DNA from: a virus
IMG/VR virus record: IMGVR_UViG_3300044682_000027
Span: 1 to 22,848 of that record
Length of the DNA stretch: 22,848 bases
Direction: 5' to 3' (one strand)
The position numbers and the translations under genes were made by a program. The number at the start of each line of letters is the position of its first letter. Position 1 is the first letter of the stretch. The notes beneath the pieces are model-generated. The model was not told the DNA's origin. It did no database searches and saw only the letters and a program-made list of their open reading frames with translations. Positions 14,653 to 21,856 of the stretch are shown here, piece by piece.

Positions 14653-16774
14653 TCGGCTCTCCTTGCGGCTGTGCCGCCTGTTGCTGCATCTGTTGACCGG
14701 CGTCCTGCGATGACTGCGCGGACTGGTTCTGTGCTGCCTGCTGGCCCTGCTGCAGAGCCTGTCCATGCTCCATCTGGCTCATCGCGGTATCGTGAGCCGC
14801 ATTGTGCAGCTCGGACCACACCTGCATCGTCTCCTGAGCCCTGTCCGAGGCGTCCTGAGTCTTGGCATTGATCTGGGCGATGACAATCTTTGCTTCCTGC
14901 TCCATTTGGAACATGCGCAGCTTCCCTTGCTGTTCCATCTGCGCAATCGACATCTTGCCCTGCTGTTCGAGCTGCTTGCTCTGAATCATTTCGTGCTGTT
15001 TCTGCAGCAATGCGGCCTGTTGCTGGTGAAGCTGATTCAATTGCGCAAGCTGGCCTTGAACCTTCTGCAGCTGCTCCTGTGGATCGCTGGTATCCGCCTG
15101 CTGGAGTTGTGGAGGAAGGAGCAGTTTGACCCGGTCGGCGATAGCGTCGGCCCCGGGAATGTCCATATTGCGGATGATGATGTCGGGGGCTCCCTGCTGT
15201 ACGATCGGGACTTCCTTCATCAGCTCCAGCTGGGTGGCAGCGGCTTCTTTTCGCTTTGTCTGATAGCTTGGACCGATATCAACCACCACATCGTAAGTGC
15301 CAACGCCAACATCGAAAACCTTCTTAATCGCTTCATCTTCCAAGGTGTCTCTGGCATCATCTTCCGTCATGCCGGTCGATTTCGAATTGAACACCCCAAC
15401 ATGGTCAATCGTATCGTCAGGCTTGATGATCCGCTGAATCCGGGGCGCATCATACACATAAGGGATCTGATCGATAAGGTACTTCCCGATGTGCGTCTTG
15501 GTGCGCTTCAGGTTGTCAGAATAATTAAGCGTAGAGACATCGCCCTGCTGCTGCTGGGCAAGAATGGCCTTGCCTGACTCATCCGGCGACTGCTGCTTTC
15601 CCAGGGAGGGGTTATACAGCCCTGTTGATGACATCAAATCTTCGCCGGCCTGCTTCACCAGCATCATCATTGCCTGAATCGGCGGCTCAGTGGCGTTTCT
15701 GCTCGGAGGCGGCGCGCCCTGGACAAAATGGTACTTCAGGAATGCCAGTTTCCTTACGTTGGCCTGCTGCCACTGATTCTCGTAACCTTCCACCTGGTCA
15801 TCAGTGACGAGCCAGGGCGCTTTGGTGCCAATACCAACTGCTTCGGTAGCAGCCGAACAGTGGTAGTTGTATTGACGCTGGGCGTCTTTGGCATCCCTCA
15901 CCAATCCTTTATAATGGCGTTTCCCGTCAACGTGCGTTTCCTCTGCATAAACGGGGAAAAGCGGCATGAATTTGCCCTTCAACTCCCGCTCATCAAGGAT
16001 GTCCTTCCCGGTGATCGTCGCCCAGTGCCATGTCCGGGTTATCTTGTCGCGCTTGCCTTTGCGTTTCTCCCGGGTTTCCTCGCACCAGAAGTATTCGGCA
16101 ACCCTGATTGTCTCCTTGCTCATCCAGCCGGGCGGCATATCGCCCATGCTTTGGAAGTCTTCGAGTCCGCAGAGAGCCGAATCGGGATATTCGTCCTCGA
16201 AGTCGTCTTTGGACATATCATCGACGACAAAACAGAACCTGGCATCTTCCCTGTTTGGCCGGCACGCACGCGGATCGCAGTATACGGAGAAGGGGTTGGA
16301 AATCATCTTGATCTTGATTTCCTGATCATCGCTGTCATCGTCCGCGTAATCCGTGACTGCCCTGATCCAGCCCGGGCCTCCGGTCGTTACAGCGAAGTCG
16401 AAGGCTATGTCATCGGCAATCTCTGACTCGGAGTTCTGCTCGATATGCCGGATCATGCCCTGAAAGACTTCTGCCGTCTCTTTATCGGCTCCCGAGCCTA
16501 CCGGGCTGACCTGAATAGCGGGGCGCTGCTGCCTCTGCTCATTGCAGACCTGCCGGATGAACTTTCCCAGCTGATTGAGAGTCAAGCAGGGCGTTCCATC
16601 GGCTGCGCGCTGCGTCTGAATCTCTGCCGGCCACTGCTCGGAAAGCTTGGCGAACTTCAGGTCATCGAGCGCCATGCGGCGATTTTCGGCCTCAGCATCT
16701 GCGCTGAGCTTGAATCTCGCATGAGCCTTGGCGAGGAACGACCTTGTATCCCTTGGTTCTTTCTCAGCAGGCAT
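14639..16774 (-). CDS. Portal protein, P22 gp1 family
   Basis: 711 aa (P22 gp1 is 725). The N-terminus RFKLSADAEAENRRMALDDLKFAKLSEQWP, the segment GKFIRQVCNEQRQQRPAIQVSP, FDFAVTTGGPGWIRAVTDY and NPFSVYCDPRACRPNREDARFCFV are hallmarks of the P22-type portal. The C-terminal about 140 residues are Gln-rich heptad-like helices (QLNQLHQQQAALLQKQHEMIQ), matching the long helical barrel of P22 portal. It forms the dodecameric DNA channel at one capsid vertex. The ATG overlaps the end of the GroES-like gene by 11 bp, so the two are likely translated together. Confidence 0.93.
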   Translation of the reverse strand: MPAEKEPRDTRSFLAKAHARFKLSADAEAENRRMALDDLKFAKLSEQWPAEIQTQRAADGTPCLTLNQLGKFIRQVCNEQRQQRPAIQVSPVGSGADKETAEVFQGMIRHIEQNSESEIADDIAFDFAVTTGGPGWIRAVTDYADDDSDDQEIKIKMISNPFSVYCDPRACRPNREDARFCFVVDDMSKDDFEDEYPDSALCGLEDFQSMGDMPPGWMSKETIRVAEYFWCEETREKRKGKRDKITRTWHWATITGKDILDERELKGKFMPLFPVYAEETHVDGKRHYKGLVRDAKDAQRQYNYHCSAATEAVGIGTKAPWLVTDDQVEGYENQWQQANVRKLAFLKYHFVQGAPPPSRNATEPPIQAMMMLVKQAGEDLMSSTGLYNPSLGKQQSPDESGKAILAQQQQGDVSTLNYSDNLKRTKTHIGKYLIDQIPYVYDAPRIQRIIKPDDTIDHVGVFNSKSTGMTEDDARDTLEDEAIKKVFDVGVGTYDVVVDIGPSYQTKRKEAAATQLELMKEVPIVQQGAPDIIIRNMDIPGADAIADRVKLLLPPQLQQADTSDPQEQLQKVQGQLAQLNQLHQQQAALLQKQHEMIQSKQLEQQGKMSIAQMEQQGKLRMFQMEQEAKIVIAQINAKTQDASDRAQETMQVWSELHNAAHDTAMSQMEHGQALQQGQQAAQNQSAQSSQDAGQQMQQQAAQPQGEPNAAI

Positions 16775-17045
16775 TCACTTTGCCGAATATATCGCCTTGG
16801 CGGATGAGCGTATACTCGCCGCACTCTGCATCGTTCAGACTGAACCGCACCACTTCGCCGGGGACCACGTCCATCGGGTAGCGGCCACCCTTATCGCGGC
16901 GCCTGCCGGGGCCGACAGATACCACCAGGCCAACGTGAGAGCGGTTCTCTGCCACCATCGGGATATGGATCAGATCGGATACAAGTTCGGGGATGAGCTT
17001 CACTACGATGCCGTCATGCAATGGCTGGAATGCTGACAGGTCCAC
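16764..17045 (-). CDS. GroES-like co-chaperonin (phage-encoded)
   Basis: 93 aa from a GTG at 17045 that overlaps the preceding TAG (TAGTG) and has GGAGGGG just upstream. An in-frame longer frame reaches 17318 but only reads through neighbouring genes. The sequence follows GroES end to end: FQPLHDGIVVK for the first strand, a mobile-loop region ending IHIPMVAENRSHVG, then LVVSVGPGRRRDKGG, YPMDVVPGEVVRF, and EYTLIRQGDIFGKV like the ESDIL end of GroES (97 aa). The glycine pair normally before the hydrophobic tripeptide is replaced by SDL, while the I-x-I-P that contacts GroEL is kept. By analogy with T4 gp31 it would cap host GroEL, with the adjacent portal or coat as clients. Confidence 0.88.
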   Translation of the reverse strand: MDLSAFQPLHDGIVVKLIPELVSDLIHIPMVAENRSHVGLVVSVGPGRRRDKGGRYPMDVVPGEVVRFSLNDAECGEYTLIRQGDIFGKVNAC

Positions 17046-17263
17046 TATCCCCTCCGGTGCTTCATCAAGTCGCCAAGCATCACGGCCTTTTCCTTGATGC
17101 GCTTGGTGAATGACGAGTTGGAGCCGTGATGCATCGCTGCCAGGGCAACAGCCTCGCCGCGGCGCTTGGCCGTATCCATCGGGTATGAACCGGTACCGGA
17201 CTTTCCGGGCACGCCGCGCTCGGACTTGGGAACGGCCTTCTTTGCTGCCTCTGACATCGCCAT
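17045..17263 (-). CDS. Small basic hypothetical protein
   Basis: 72 aa. The ATG at 17263 overlaps the stop of the upstream gene (TAATG); a second Met two codons on is possible. The peptide is Lys/Arg-rich: EAAKKAVPKSERGVPG, then SYPMDTAKRRGEAVALAAMHHG and TKRIKEKAVMLGDLMKHRRG. The middle resembles the short P-x-x-x-x-x-A-R-x-A-x-A ... I-x-x-K-A unit that I recall in small phage head-associated proteins, but no family can be named with confidence. Its stop shares a base with the GroES-like start, and its final codons form that gene's ribosome-binding site. Confidence 0.72.
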   Translation of the reverse strand: MAMSEAAKKAVPKSERGVPGKSGTGSYPMDTAKRRGEAVALAAMHHGSNSSFTKRIKEKAVMLGDLMKHRRG

Positions 17264-17688
17264 TAGCTGAAGGCCACTCCGATAGCGCCGAGAACGCCCC
17301 ACTTCCCCTGATATGCACGGAAGAGCACGCTGGCTCCCTTGTTGCCGTTGAATGTGGCAGTATTGACGCCTGCCGATCCGGTTATCAGATTGCCGGTAGA
17401 GGTGACGGTGTGCGCATGGCCACCGACGTCCTGAAACAAGCAGGTAATACCGTCATCGGTACCCGCGACTGGCGCGCCAAGCGTGATCGCATCGACACCC
17501 GCCGAAGCAATGATGAAGTTTCCGCCGCGGACCTGATTGATGCCGAAGCTCGATCCGTTCGGAGAGGGAATCGCATCCGCCGCGCCTGTCAAGATGTTCA
17601 AAGGACCTTGCTGCGCATCGGTGTCGATAATGTCCTGCACCGCACCGCCAGTGTCGAAAGTTCCTGTCCTGTTGCCTACTGCTCTCAT
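17263..17688 (-). CDS. Beta-rich putative virion protein
   Basis: 141 aa, ATG with a strong AAGGAGATCGT leader. Gly, Ala, Thr and Asn are abundant. Notable stretches are GGNFIIASAGVDAITLGAPV, VGGHAHTVTSTGN and TATFNGNKGASVLFRAYQGK, which alternate like a beta-sandwich or a short fibre head. There is no signal peptide and no cysteine pair motif. The strong ribosome site and position in the head block suggest an abundant capsid-associated protein. An unusual inverted-repeat region lies just upstream of its ribosome site. Family not recognised. Confidence 0.72.
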   Translation of the reverse strand: MRAVGNRTGTFDTGGAVQDIIDTDAQQGPLNILTGAADAIPSPNGSSFGINQVRGGNFIIASAGVDAITLGAPVAGTDDGITCLFQDVGGHAHTVTSTGNLITGSAGVNTATFNGNKGASVLFRAYQGKWGVLGAIGVAFS

Positions 17689-17699
17689 ACGATCTCCTT

Positions 17700-17840
17700 C
17701 GATCTAAAAAGTTGGGGAATCTGCACTCGGTGCCATCTGCATCCTTGCGGAGCTTAGGAACATCGCCTGCGCGATCCAAGCATCAATTCTTGGGTATGCC
17801 CAGTCTCCCCAAAACTGAGTCGTTCCCGAGTGCAGACCTG
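17700..17840 (-). promoter_or_regulatory. Candidate structured leader (interleaved inverted repeats)
   Basis: The gap 17689-17847 has no convincing reading frame. TCTGCACTCGG (17720-17730) has a perfect 11-bp inverted copy at 17826-17836. TTGGGGA (17712-17718) has an inverted copy at 17806-17812 that can be extended with a two-base bulge. In the leftward RNA the halves occur as B-A-B'-A', a pseudoknot arrangement, followed by a run of U and then the AAGGAG of the gene at 17688. It may be an attenuator or translational control element. No known RNA family is recognised. Confidence 0.35.
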
Positions 17841-17847
17841 AGGGAAG

Positions 17848-18303
17848 TTAGGCAGTCTGCGCGATCGACGCCGAGAACACGGCAGACGTGGTGCCGGGCG
17901 TCAAGGTCACGGTCAGCGGAGGCGTGGTCACCGTGGTGCCATCGGGAGCGACGGCGGATGCCGCTGCCTGGAAGGAGGTACCGGTATCGTTCTGGGGCAC
18001 GCTGAACACCGAGCTGGTGGTATCTGCGCTGGTCACGATGGTCACGGTCGGATCGGAGCAGCTATAGGTCCACACGGTCGGCGTGGAGGGGGGAGTGGTG
18101 AGCGGTGCGCCGTTCTCAAGCAGGGTTGCGGCGAAAGTGCCGGTCGATCCGGCATTGATGTTTCCGATTGCCATGGTGTTCTCCTGGTGCAGTACTGCGG
18201 TGAAAACGGCGGGTTTGGGCTCAAGCAGGTGCAGCACGCGCTCAACGAGGTGTTCGAGGCGTCCAAGTCTGCGGTAAACTTCGCGAAAGAAATCGTTGCT
18301 CAT
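17848..18303 (-). CDS. Ig-like/decoration-type small protein with two possible starts
   Basis: The whole frame is 151 aa from an ATG (18303) in ATGA overlap with the upstream stop. An in-frame ATG at 18174 has an ideal AGGAGAACACC leader and would give 108 aa (MAIGNINAGSTGTFAATLLE onward). The short form is a beta-rich domain with VWTYSCSDPTVTIVTSADT, SFQAAASAVAPDG and TLTPGTTSAVF, like bacterial Ig-like repeats used for capsid decoration. The extra 43 residues of the long form are an amphipathic helix (FFREVYRRLGRLEHLVERVL). Both products may be made. I regard the 18174 start as the main one, because its initiation site is nearly identical to that of the coat gene. Confidence 0.72.
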   Translation of the reverse strand: MSNDFFREVYRRLGRLEHLVERVLHLLEPKPAVFTAVLHQENTMAIGNINAGSTGTFAATLLENGAPLTTPPSTPTVWTYSCSDPTVTIVTSADTTSSVFSVPQNDTGTSFQAAASAVAPDGTTVTTPPLTVTLTPGTTSAVFSASIAQTA

Positions 18304-18695
18304 TTGTGAGCGGGCGGTGCTGGGGTCCAGGCTGGCTTGACAGGCTCCAAGCGCGGGGCGTGGCCTACGGGGAGCGGATCTACGTTGTCATTCGCTGGAT
18401 TGACGTCGTGTTGCACCATCTGCCTTGTTGCGATGTCGACATGCACCGGTCCAGGGGTTGCGGGAACCAGCCTTCCTTGGGTAGCGCCAGGATGGGACAG
18501 GATAGCCGGCATGGGGGCAGCGTCAAATTCCCGCGCCATCCTCCACGGACACTTGGGATCGTGGTTATCGACTCCGCCAAGCTGATGCTGGTTGCACAAT
18601 GCGCAACGCTGGGTTGCATACTGCAAGGGCTCTGGCGTGTCGGCCAATGCCTTGACGATATCTGCTGCTGTGGGTTTGGGTGCTGCTTGATCCAT
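18300..18695 (-). CDS. Small protein with zinc-binding-like CCHC motif
   Basis: 131 aa from the ATG at 18695 (GAGG upstream), one base after the previous stop. A longer frame reaching 18947 runs through the upstream gene and is not credible. Residues 31-51 read CALCNQHQLGGVDNHDPKCPW, giving C-x2-C-x10-H-x3-C, a plausible zinc knuckle. The C-terminus is Pro-rich (KPAWTPAPPAHK). It lies in the packaging-to-head interval. Function unknown; nucleic-acid binding is possible but not shown. Confidence 0.75.
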   Translation of the reverse strand: MDQAAPKPTAADIVKALADTPEPLQYATQRCALCNQHQLGGVDNHDPKCPWRMAREFDAAPMPAILSHPGATQGRLVPATPGPVHVDIATRQMVQHDVNPANDNVDPLPVGHAPRLEPVKPAWTPAPPAHK

Positions 18696-18696
18696 G

Positions 18697-19017
18697 TTAG
18701 TCCTCACCTTCTTCTGAGCGTTCCTCGTCCTTTGGATGCTCAACGCGCTCAGGTGCGCTATCGGATTCTTCCTTGCCGCCCGGCTCAGCCTTTTCTTTTG
18801 GCTCCATGCCGGCGATGTGGGCTGCGGCACCGTGCAGGTCGGCGAACTTCTTCTCCGCTGGCGGCTTGTATGCTCCACCCATCTGTACATAGTGATGCTG
18901 GACCGATACGCCACCGCCGATGTGCGGATGAATCTCAAGGTGATCAAGACCCTGCTTCGAAATGGGTCCGCGGCGAGGCGCCTTTGCTTCGCCGATAGCT
19001 GTGCGCATTTCTGCCAT
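18697..19017 (-). CDS. Hypothetical protein with acidic C-terminus
   Basis: 106 aa from the ATG at 19017, with AGGAG supplied by the end of the terminase gene. An in-frame TTG upstream lies inside that gene. The N-terminal half is His- and Gly-containing (LDHLEIHPHIGGGVSVQHHY, then FADLHGAAAHIAGM). The C-terminal third is nearly all charged residues (KEKAEPGGKEESDSAPERVE and onward). No family recognised. It is conserved in position between terminase and portal, as are small accessory genes in related phages. Confidence 0.72.
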   Translation of the reverse strand: MAEMRTAIGEAKAPRRGPISKQGLDHLEIHPHIGGGVSVQHHYVQMGGAYKPPAEKKFADLHGAAAHIAGMEPKEKAEPGGKEESDSAPERVEHPKDEERSEEGED

Positions 19018-19025
19018 GAAATCTC

Positions 19026-20306
19026 CTAACTCATCCAACTCTGTGATGCGGTACCGTATCGGGTATCCGCTGGCTTTTCCTTACGCGCCGGCTCTTTGAT
19101 GCCGACCGCCATTGTCCTCAGGGCATCCGCGGGATGGGATGCGTCGTCATGTAGTGGTCCCGATCTCGGCACGCCCAGCTGTGTCGCCGGGCCCCACTGG
19201 TATCGCCTTAGGTAGCTCAGTCCATCTGCGCACAGCTTCTTATCGAAGTAGAGCGTGGGGAACAAGGTGCGGACTGCATTGATCCCATCAGTGACGCTCA
19301 GCTGCTGGTTGCACCGCGTCTTGAATCCCTTGGCGCGCATGATCTCTTCAATGCTCTTGCCGGTGCCAAGGCTCTTTGCGGCGCCGTCCCAGGGAAGAAA
19401 GCATGTGCCCAGCGTATAACCCCAACTCTGAACCTCTTGCAGGTAGAAGTCGATGGCCTGGTGATCGAACTCGAAGTATCGAAGCACCTTGATTTCAAAC
19501 GGTGTACGCTGTGCAGCCCAAATGGAAACGCGATCAGCAAACCCAAGATCCCAGAATGTGTCAACCGGCCTCATCGGATCGTAGGGAACATCCCGTATCC
19601 GTCCTTCGCGCTCCGCGAGCTGAATCTCCTGCTTGTAGATCGCGCCTTCTACCGTTGACCGTGTGGCGCCCTCGTAGACGTGATGGAAGGTGTCGGGATC
19701 GCGTTCTTTGAGGGTTTCAATCTTCTGGCTGGACTCAGGGCTAAGCCAGTTATTGTCCAGGTAGGATATTTCGCATACGAAAGCGCCGGGTGGCGGATCA
19801 ACGATGAAATCTTGATAGACCGCATCCGTTTCCAGGTCCGGATTCAGCGAAAACCAGATTTCCGATCCGGGCTTGCGGATAGTTGGAAGAAGGATAGTCA
19901 AGCTGCGACGGCTTACAACCGATGCTTCCTCTATCCAGCATATGTCTATGGCTTCATAGGACTTTAAGCTGCTTACCGTCTGCTTGCGGAGGCCTGCAAA
20001 CACAAACTCGGTGCCGTTAATGCCTCGTATCTCCGACTGCAGAACCTTGTAGAAGTCATCCAGGCCGAGCCGGGCTATCTGATCACTCAGGAGCTGGTGA
20101 ACTGACTCCCTGATGGAATCCATCGTCTCGCGCCCACAGAGGATGCGTAGAGTCTTCTGCGCGCCAAGGATGAGCAATGCCTGAGCGATCGACCAAGACT
20201 TGCAGCCATCGCGGCCGCCGTAAAGCACTTTATACGGGTGCGGCTCAAAGAGCGGTGCAAGCTTCTCCGGGATCTTGATCTTAACCGAAGGGATTGCGGT
20301 GCTCAT
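19026..20306 (-). CDS. Terminase large subunit
   Basis: 426 aa, ATG in an ATGA overlap with the small subunit. ATPase domain: phosphate loop YGGRDGCKS (residues 29-37), Walker B IDICWIEEA (120-128) with the catalytic Glu pair, and a coupling segment with WFSLNPD. Nuclease domain: FWDLGFADRVSIW (about residue 250), then a central LPWDGAAKS, and HDDASHPADALR near the end carrying the last metal-binding Asp. The protein is of the terminase-3 type. It powers DNA packaging through the portal and cuts the concatemer. The phosphate loop has Cys where Gly or Ala is usual. Confidence 0.95.
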   Translation of the reverse strand: MSTAIPSVKIKIPEKLAPLFEPHPYKVLYGGRDGCKSWSIAQALLILGAQKTLRILCGRETMDSIRESVHQLLSDQIARLGLDDFYKVLQSEIRGINGTEFVFAGLRKQTVSSLKSYEAIDICWIEEASVVSRRSLTILLPTIRKPGSEIWFSLNPDLETDAVYQDFIVDPPPGAFVCEISYLDNNWLSPESSQKIETLKERDPDTFHHVYEGATRSTVEGAIYKQEIQLAEREGRIRDVPYDPMRPVDTFWDLGFADRVSIWAAQRTPFEIKVLRYFEFDHQAIDFYLQEVQSWGYTLGTCFLPWDGAAKSLGTGKSIEEIMRAKGFKTRCNQQLSVTDGINAVRTLFPTLYFDKKLCADGLSYLRRYQWGPATQLGVPRSGPLHDDASHPADALRTMAVGIKEPARKEKPADTRYGTASQSWMS

Positions 20307-20824
20307 CGTCCATTTGGTGGCTCAGGACGCACAAATTCGACGGTAATCTCTGCCTTAATCGGGCCGCCGTCAGCGCCGGTAAGCTCGGTCTGAAGCTTGT
20401 CGCCATACTTCTTGGGATTCCACTTTGCGAGCAGCTTGAGGCGTGTCTCGATGCGCAGCTTGCGATGCTCAATCATATCGGCGGTCTTGCGCTCAACCAT
20501 GTAAGCAGGCTGGCCCTCGTCATCGCACGCCTGAATTCCTTCAACCATCACCGGCTTAACTGTAACTATTTCACCGACTTCGGTATTGTCGGCAATATCA
20601 AGGCATTCCTGAAGAATCTGTGCCTCGCCTAAATCCCGCGCGCGTGCGAAGCGGGTAGACTCTAGCTTATCTTCCGTCTTCGCATCCGCTTCAAGCCAGT
20701 CGTAAACCAGGGAATAGGAAGGTTTGCCCTCCTGACGGCAATAGGCTCTGAGTGTTCTGCCTGACTCCAGCCAAGCATGTACCTCAGGAAGGAATTTATC
20801 TGGATGGAAACGAACCTCGCTCAC
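20303..20824 (-). CDS. Terminase small subunit, Sf6/P22-like
   Basis: 173 aa from a GTG at 20824 in a GTGA overlap with the upstream stop. A GTG four codons earlier is possible but lies within that gene. The N-terminal part contains a helix-turn-helix-like segment (PEVHAWLESGRTLRAYCRQE, then YSLVYDWLEAD). The centre reads QECLDIADNTEV, and the C-terminus has HRKLRIETRLKLLAKWNPKKYGDK, the R-K-x-x-x-x-x-L-x-P-K-K-Y-G-D motif of this family. It recognises the packaging site and hands DNA to the large subunit. Confidence 0.92.
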   Translation of the reverse strand: MSEVRFHPDKFLPEVHAWLESGRTLRAYCRQEGKPSYSLVYDWLEADAKTEDKLESTRFARARDLGEAQILQECLDIADNTEVGEIVTVKPVMVEGIQACDDEGQPAYMVERKTADMIEHRKLRIETRLKLLAKWNPKKYGDKLQTELTGADGGPIKAEITVEFVRPEPPNGR

Positions 20825-21114
20825 TGTCCCACACACAGCGCATTGGCTTGCATAATCAGCTCATAGCCGGCGCGGTTAGCTGCTTGTCCTGAGATTGGGG
20901 GCTGATACTTGATGTTCTTCAATTCAGCCCTGGGGAGAGCTTCGCGAAGACTTGCCTGCTCATTGCGGGCTTCTATGGATTCTTTCAGGGTGAGATCGCG
21001 GATGGATTCGCCTTCGATCACCCAGGCGCAGGCACAGGCGTCGATCGCCTTGAGGGCCTGGGAATACTTGAGCCGGATATTTTTGGAGATATTGAGAATG
21101 CGGTGGCTTTTCAT
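20821..21114 (-). CDS. Hypothetical protein upstream of terminase
   Basis: 97 aa from the ATG at 21114. A longer frame from a TTG at 21192 has an unlikely leader. No strong ribosome site is seen before the ATG. The protein is helical and charged: NISKNIRLKYSQALKAIDACACAWVIEGES, then LKESIEARNEQASLREALPR, and it ends in NALCVGQ. It shares a GTGA overlap with the terminase small subunit, so the genes are co-translated. No family recognised. Confidence 0.65.
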   Translation of the reverse strand: MKSHRILNISKNIRLKYSQALKAIDACACAWVIEGESIRDLTLKESIEARNEQASLREALPRAELKNIKYQPPISGQAANRAGYELIMQANALCVGQ

Positions 21115-21199
21115 TAGGGAGCCGAAGCCTATCGGGACTCGGAGCCGGTAAAGCGGTTGGAATCTGAAGATGAATATAACACCGAAGGACAATAAGCAG

Positions 21200-21346
21200 T
21201 CAATTAATTAATTTTCTTGCCTGGAAATACCTGATAGCCTCATCAATCGTTAAATCTCCTTCTACGCCCTTGACGCACTCCCACCGTTTGCCGACGGTAC
21301 AGAACCAAGCACCCAGCGCCTTATACATGTAGGGTTTCACTCTCAT
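21200..21346 (-). CDS. Small 48-aa protein with strong ribosome site
   Basis: The ATG at 21346 is preceded by GAGGAGGT, the best Shine-Dalgarno in the window. The peptide starts MRVKPYMYKALGAWFCTVGK, continues with RWECVKGVEGDLTIDEAIRY, and ends FQARKLIN. The pattern (Y-K ... W-x-C ... T-x-x-E-A-I-x-Y-F) resembles small phage proteins with a W-x-C strand followed by a helix, though I cannot name a family. It is the first gene of the leftward operon seen here, 85 bp ahead of the next one. Confidence 0.72.
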   Translation of the reverse strand: MRVKPYMYKALGAWFCTVGKRWECVKGVEGDLTIDEAIRYFQARKLIN

Positions 21347-21381
21347 CACTTACCTCCTCACTCGTAATAAACCCTGAGTGC

Positions 21382-21391
21382 GTGCGCGCAC
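21382..21391. repeat. Palindrome GTGCGCGCAC, copy 1
   Basis: A perfect 10-bp palindrome 35 bp upstream of the first leftward gene. The only other copy found by eye is at 22758-22767, beyond the last rightward gene. It may be an operator or protein-binding site; this is inference. Confidence 0.4.
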
Positions 21392-21711
21392 CTAATGACT
21401 CTTTATAATGCCAGATTCTAGAGGGCTTGAGCACACTGAAAGCAAGGGTAGTTACTCTCAGTGCGAGCAGAAACGGTATGCCGTCATCTGTCGGGTCTCG
21501 CGTTCTGGTCCCAAGCTCTCATTGCTTACGCTCGCCTCCCGCAGAAGGACGATCCTCTATCGACCAGAGAGCACGCGGGACGCGCGCAAGGGGCCGGTTA
21601 CTCTCTGGAGGACAACTCCATTGAGCCGAATGCACGGGGCCAAGCGCACGAAAGCATAGACCGAGACGAAACGCGAGTTGTCGGGGCTTTATGCAATTGA
21701 GTCCCTGGCTG

Positions 21712-21745
21712 TTGCAACTATATCAATGATTCTGGTATCCTACAA
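21712..21745. promoter_or_regulatory. Candidate overlapping divergent promoters
   Basis: On the minus strand TTGTAG (21745-21740), a 17-bp spacer and TATAGT (21722-21717) fit a sigma-70 promoter that would drive the leftward virion operon. On the plus strand TTGCAA (21712-21717), 18 bp and TATCCT (21736-21741) fit a weaker rightward promoter. The two share DNA, so their use could be mutually exclusive. This is consensus matching only. Confidence 0.35.
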
Positions 21746-21856
21746 GTGCATTCGATCCCTGGCAGTTTCGGTGCGGCCTCCTTGGTCTGATCTGGTTAGT
21801 TCACGATGCCCTGGCTCCCAGCTGGGGCATTCGTGTCTGTGCTCTACAATTACCGC

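Larger units (their letters stand above)
21347..21856. other. Gene-poor control region between divergent blocks
   Basis: About 510 bp with no reading frame I trust. It holds the palindrome GTGCGCGCAC (382-391 of this kilobase, i.e. 21382-21391), overlapping candidate promoters on both strands near 21712-21745, and a TATAAT at about 21402. The nonamer GTTACTCTC occurs twice (about 21450 and 21597). It separates the leftward virion operon from the rightward small-gene cluster and is the natural place for late-promoter control. Confidence 0.45.

Noticed and set aside
14765-16426. 270-aa and 232-aa plus-strand frames opposite the portal
   Set aside because: The minus strand encodes an unmistakable P22-type portal, and these frames lack starts with ribosome sites.
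16764-17318. 184-aa version of the GroES-like gene
   Set aside because: Residues before the GTG at 17045 overlap two accepted genes in another frame and look unrelated to any protein; the GTG has a strong ribosome site and gives GroES length.
18300-18947. 215-aa version of the CCHC protein, and 5840-7663 / 13379-14326 / 14266-14766 as longer versions of their genes
   Set aside because: The extra N-termini are Arg/Ser-rich read-through of neighbouring genes; internal starts have ribosome sites, stop/start overlaps or a clean signal peptide.
21408-21659. 83-aa plus-strand frame in the control region, with two further overlapping frames
   Set aside because: No ribosome site, Arg/Ser-rich composition, three overlapping frames of similar quality; more likely non-coding.
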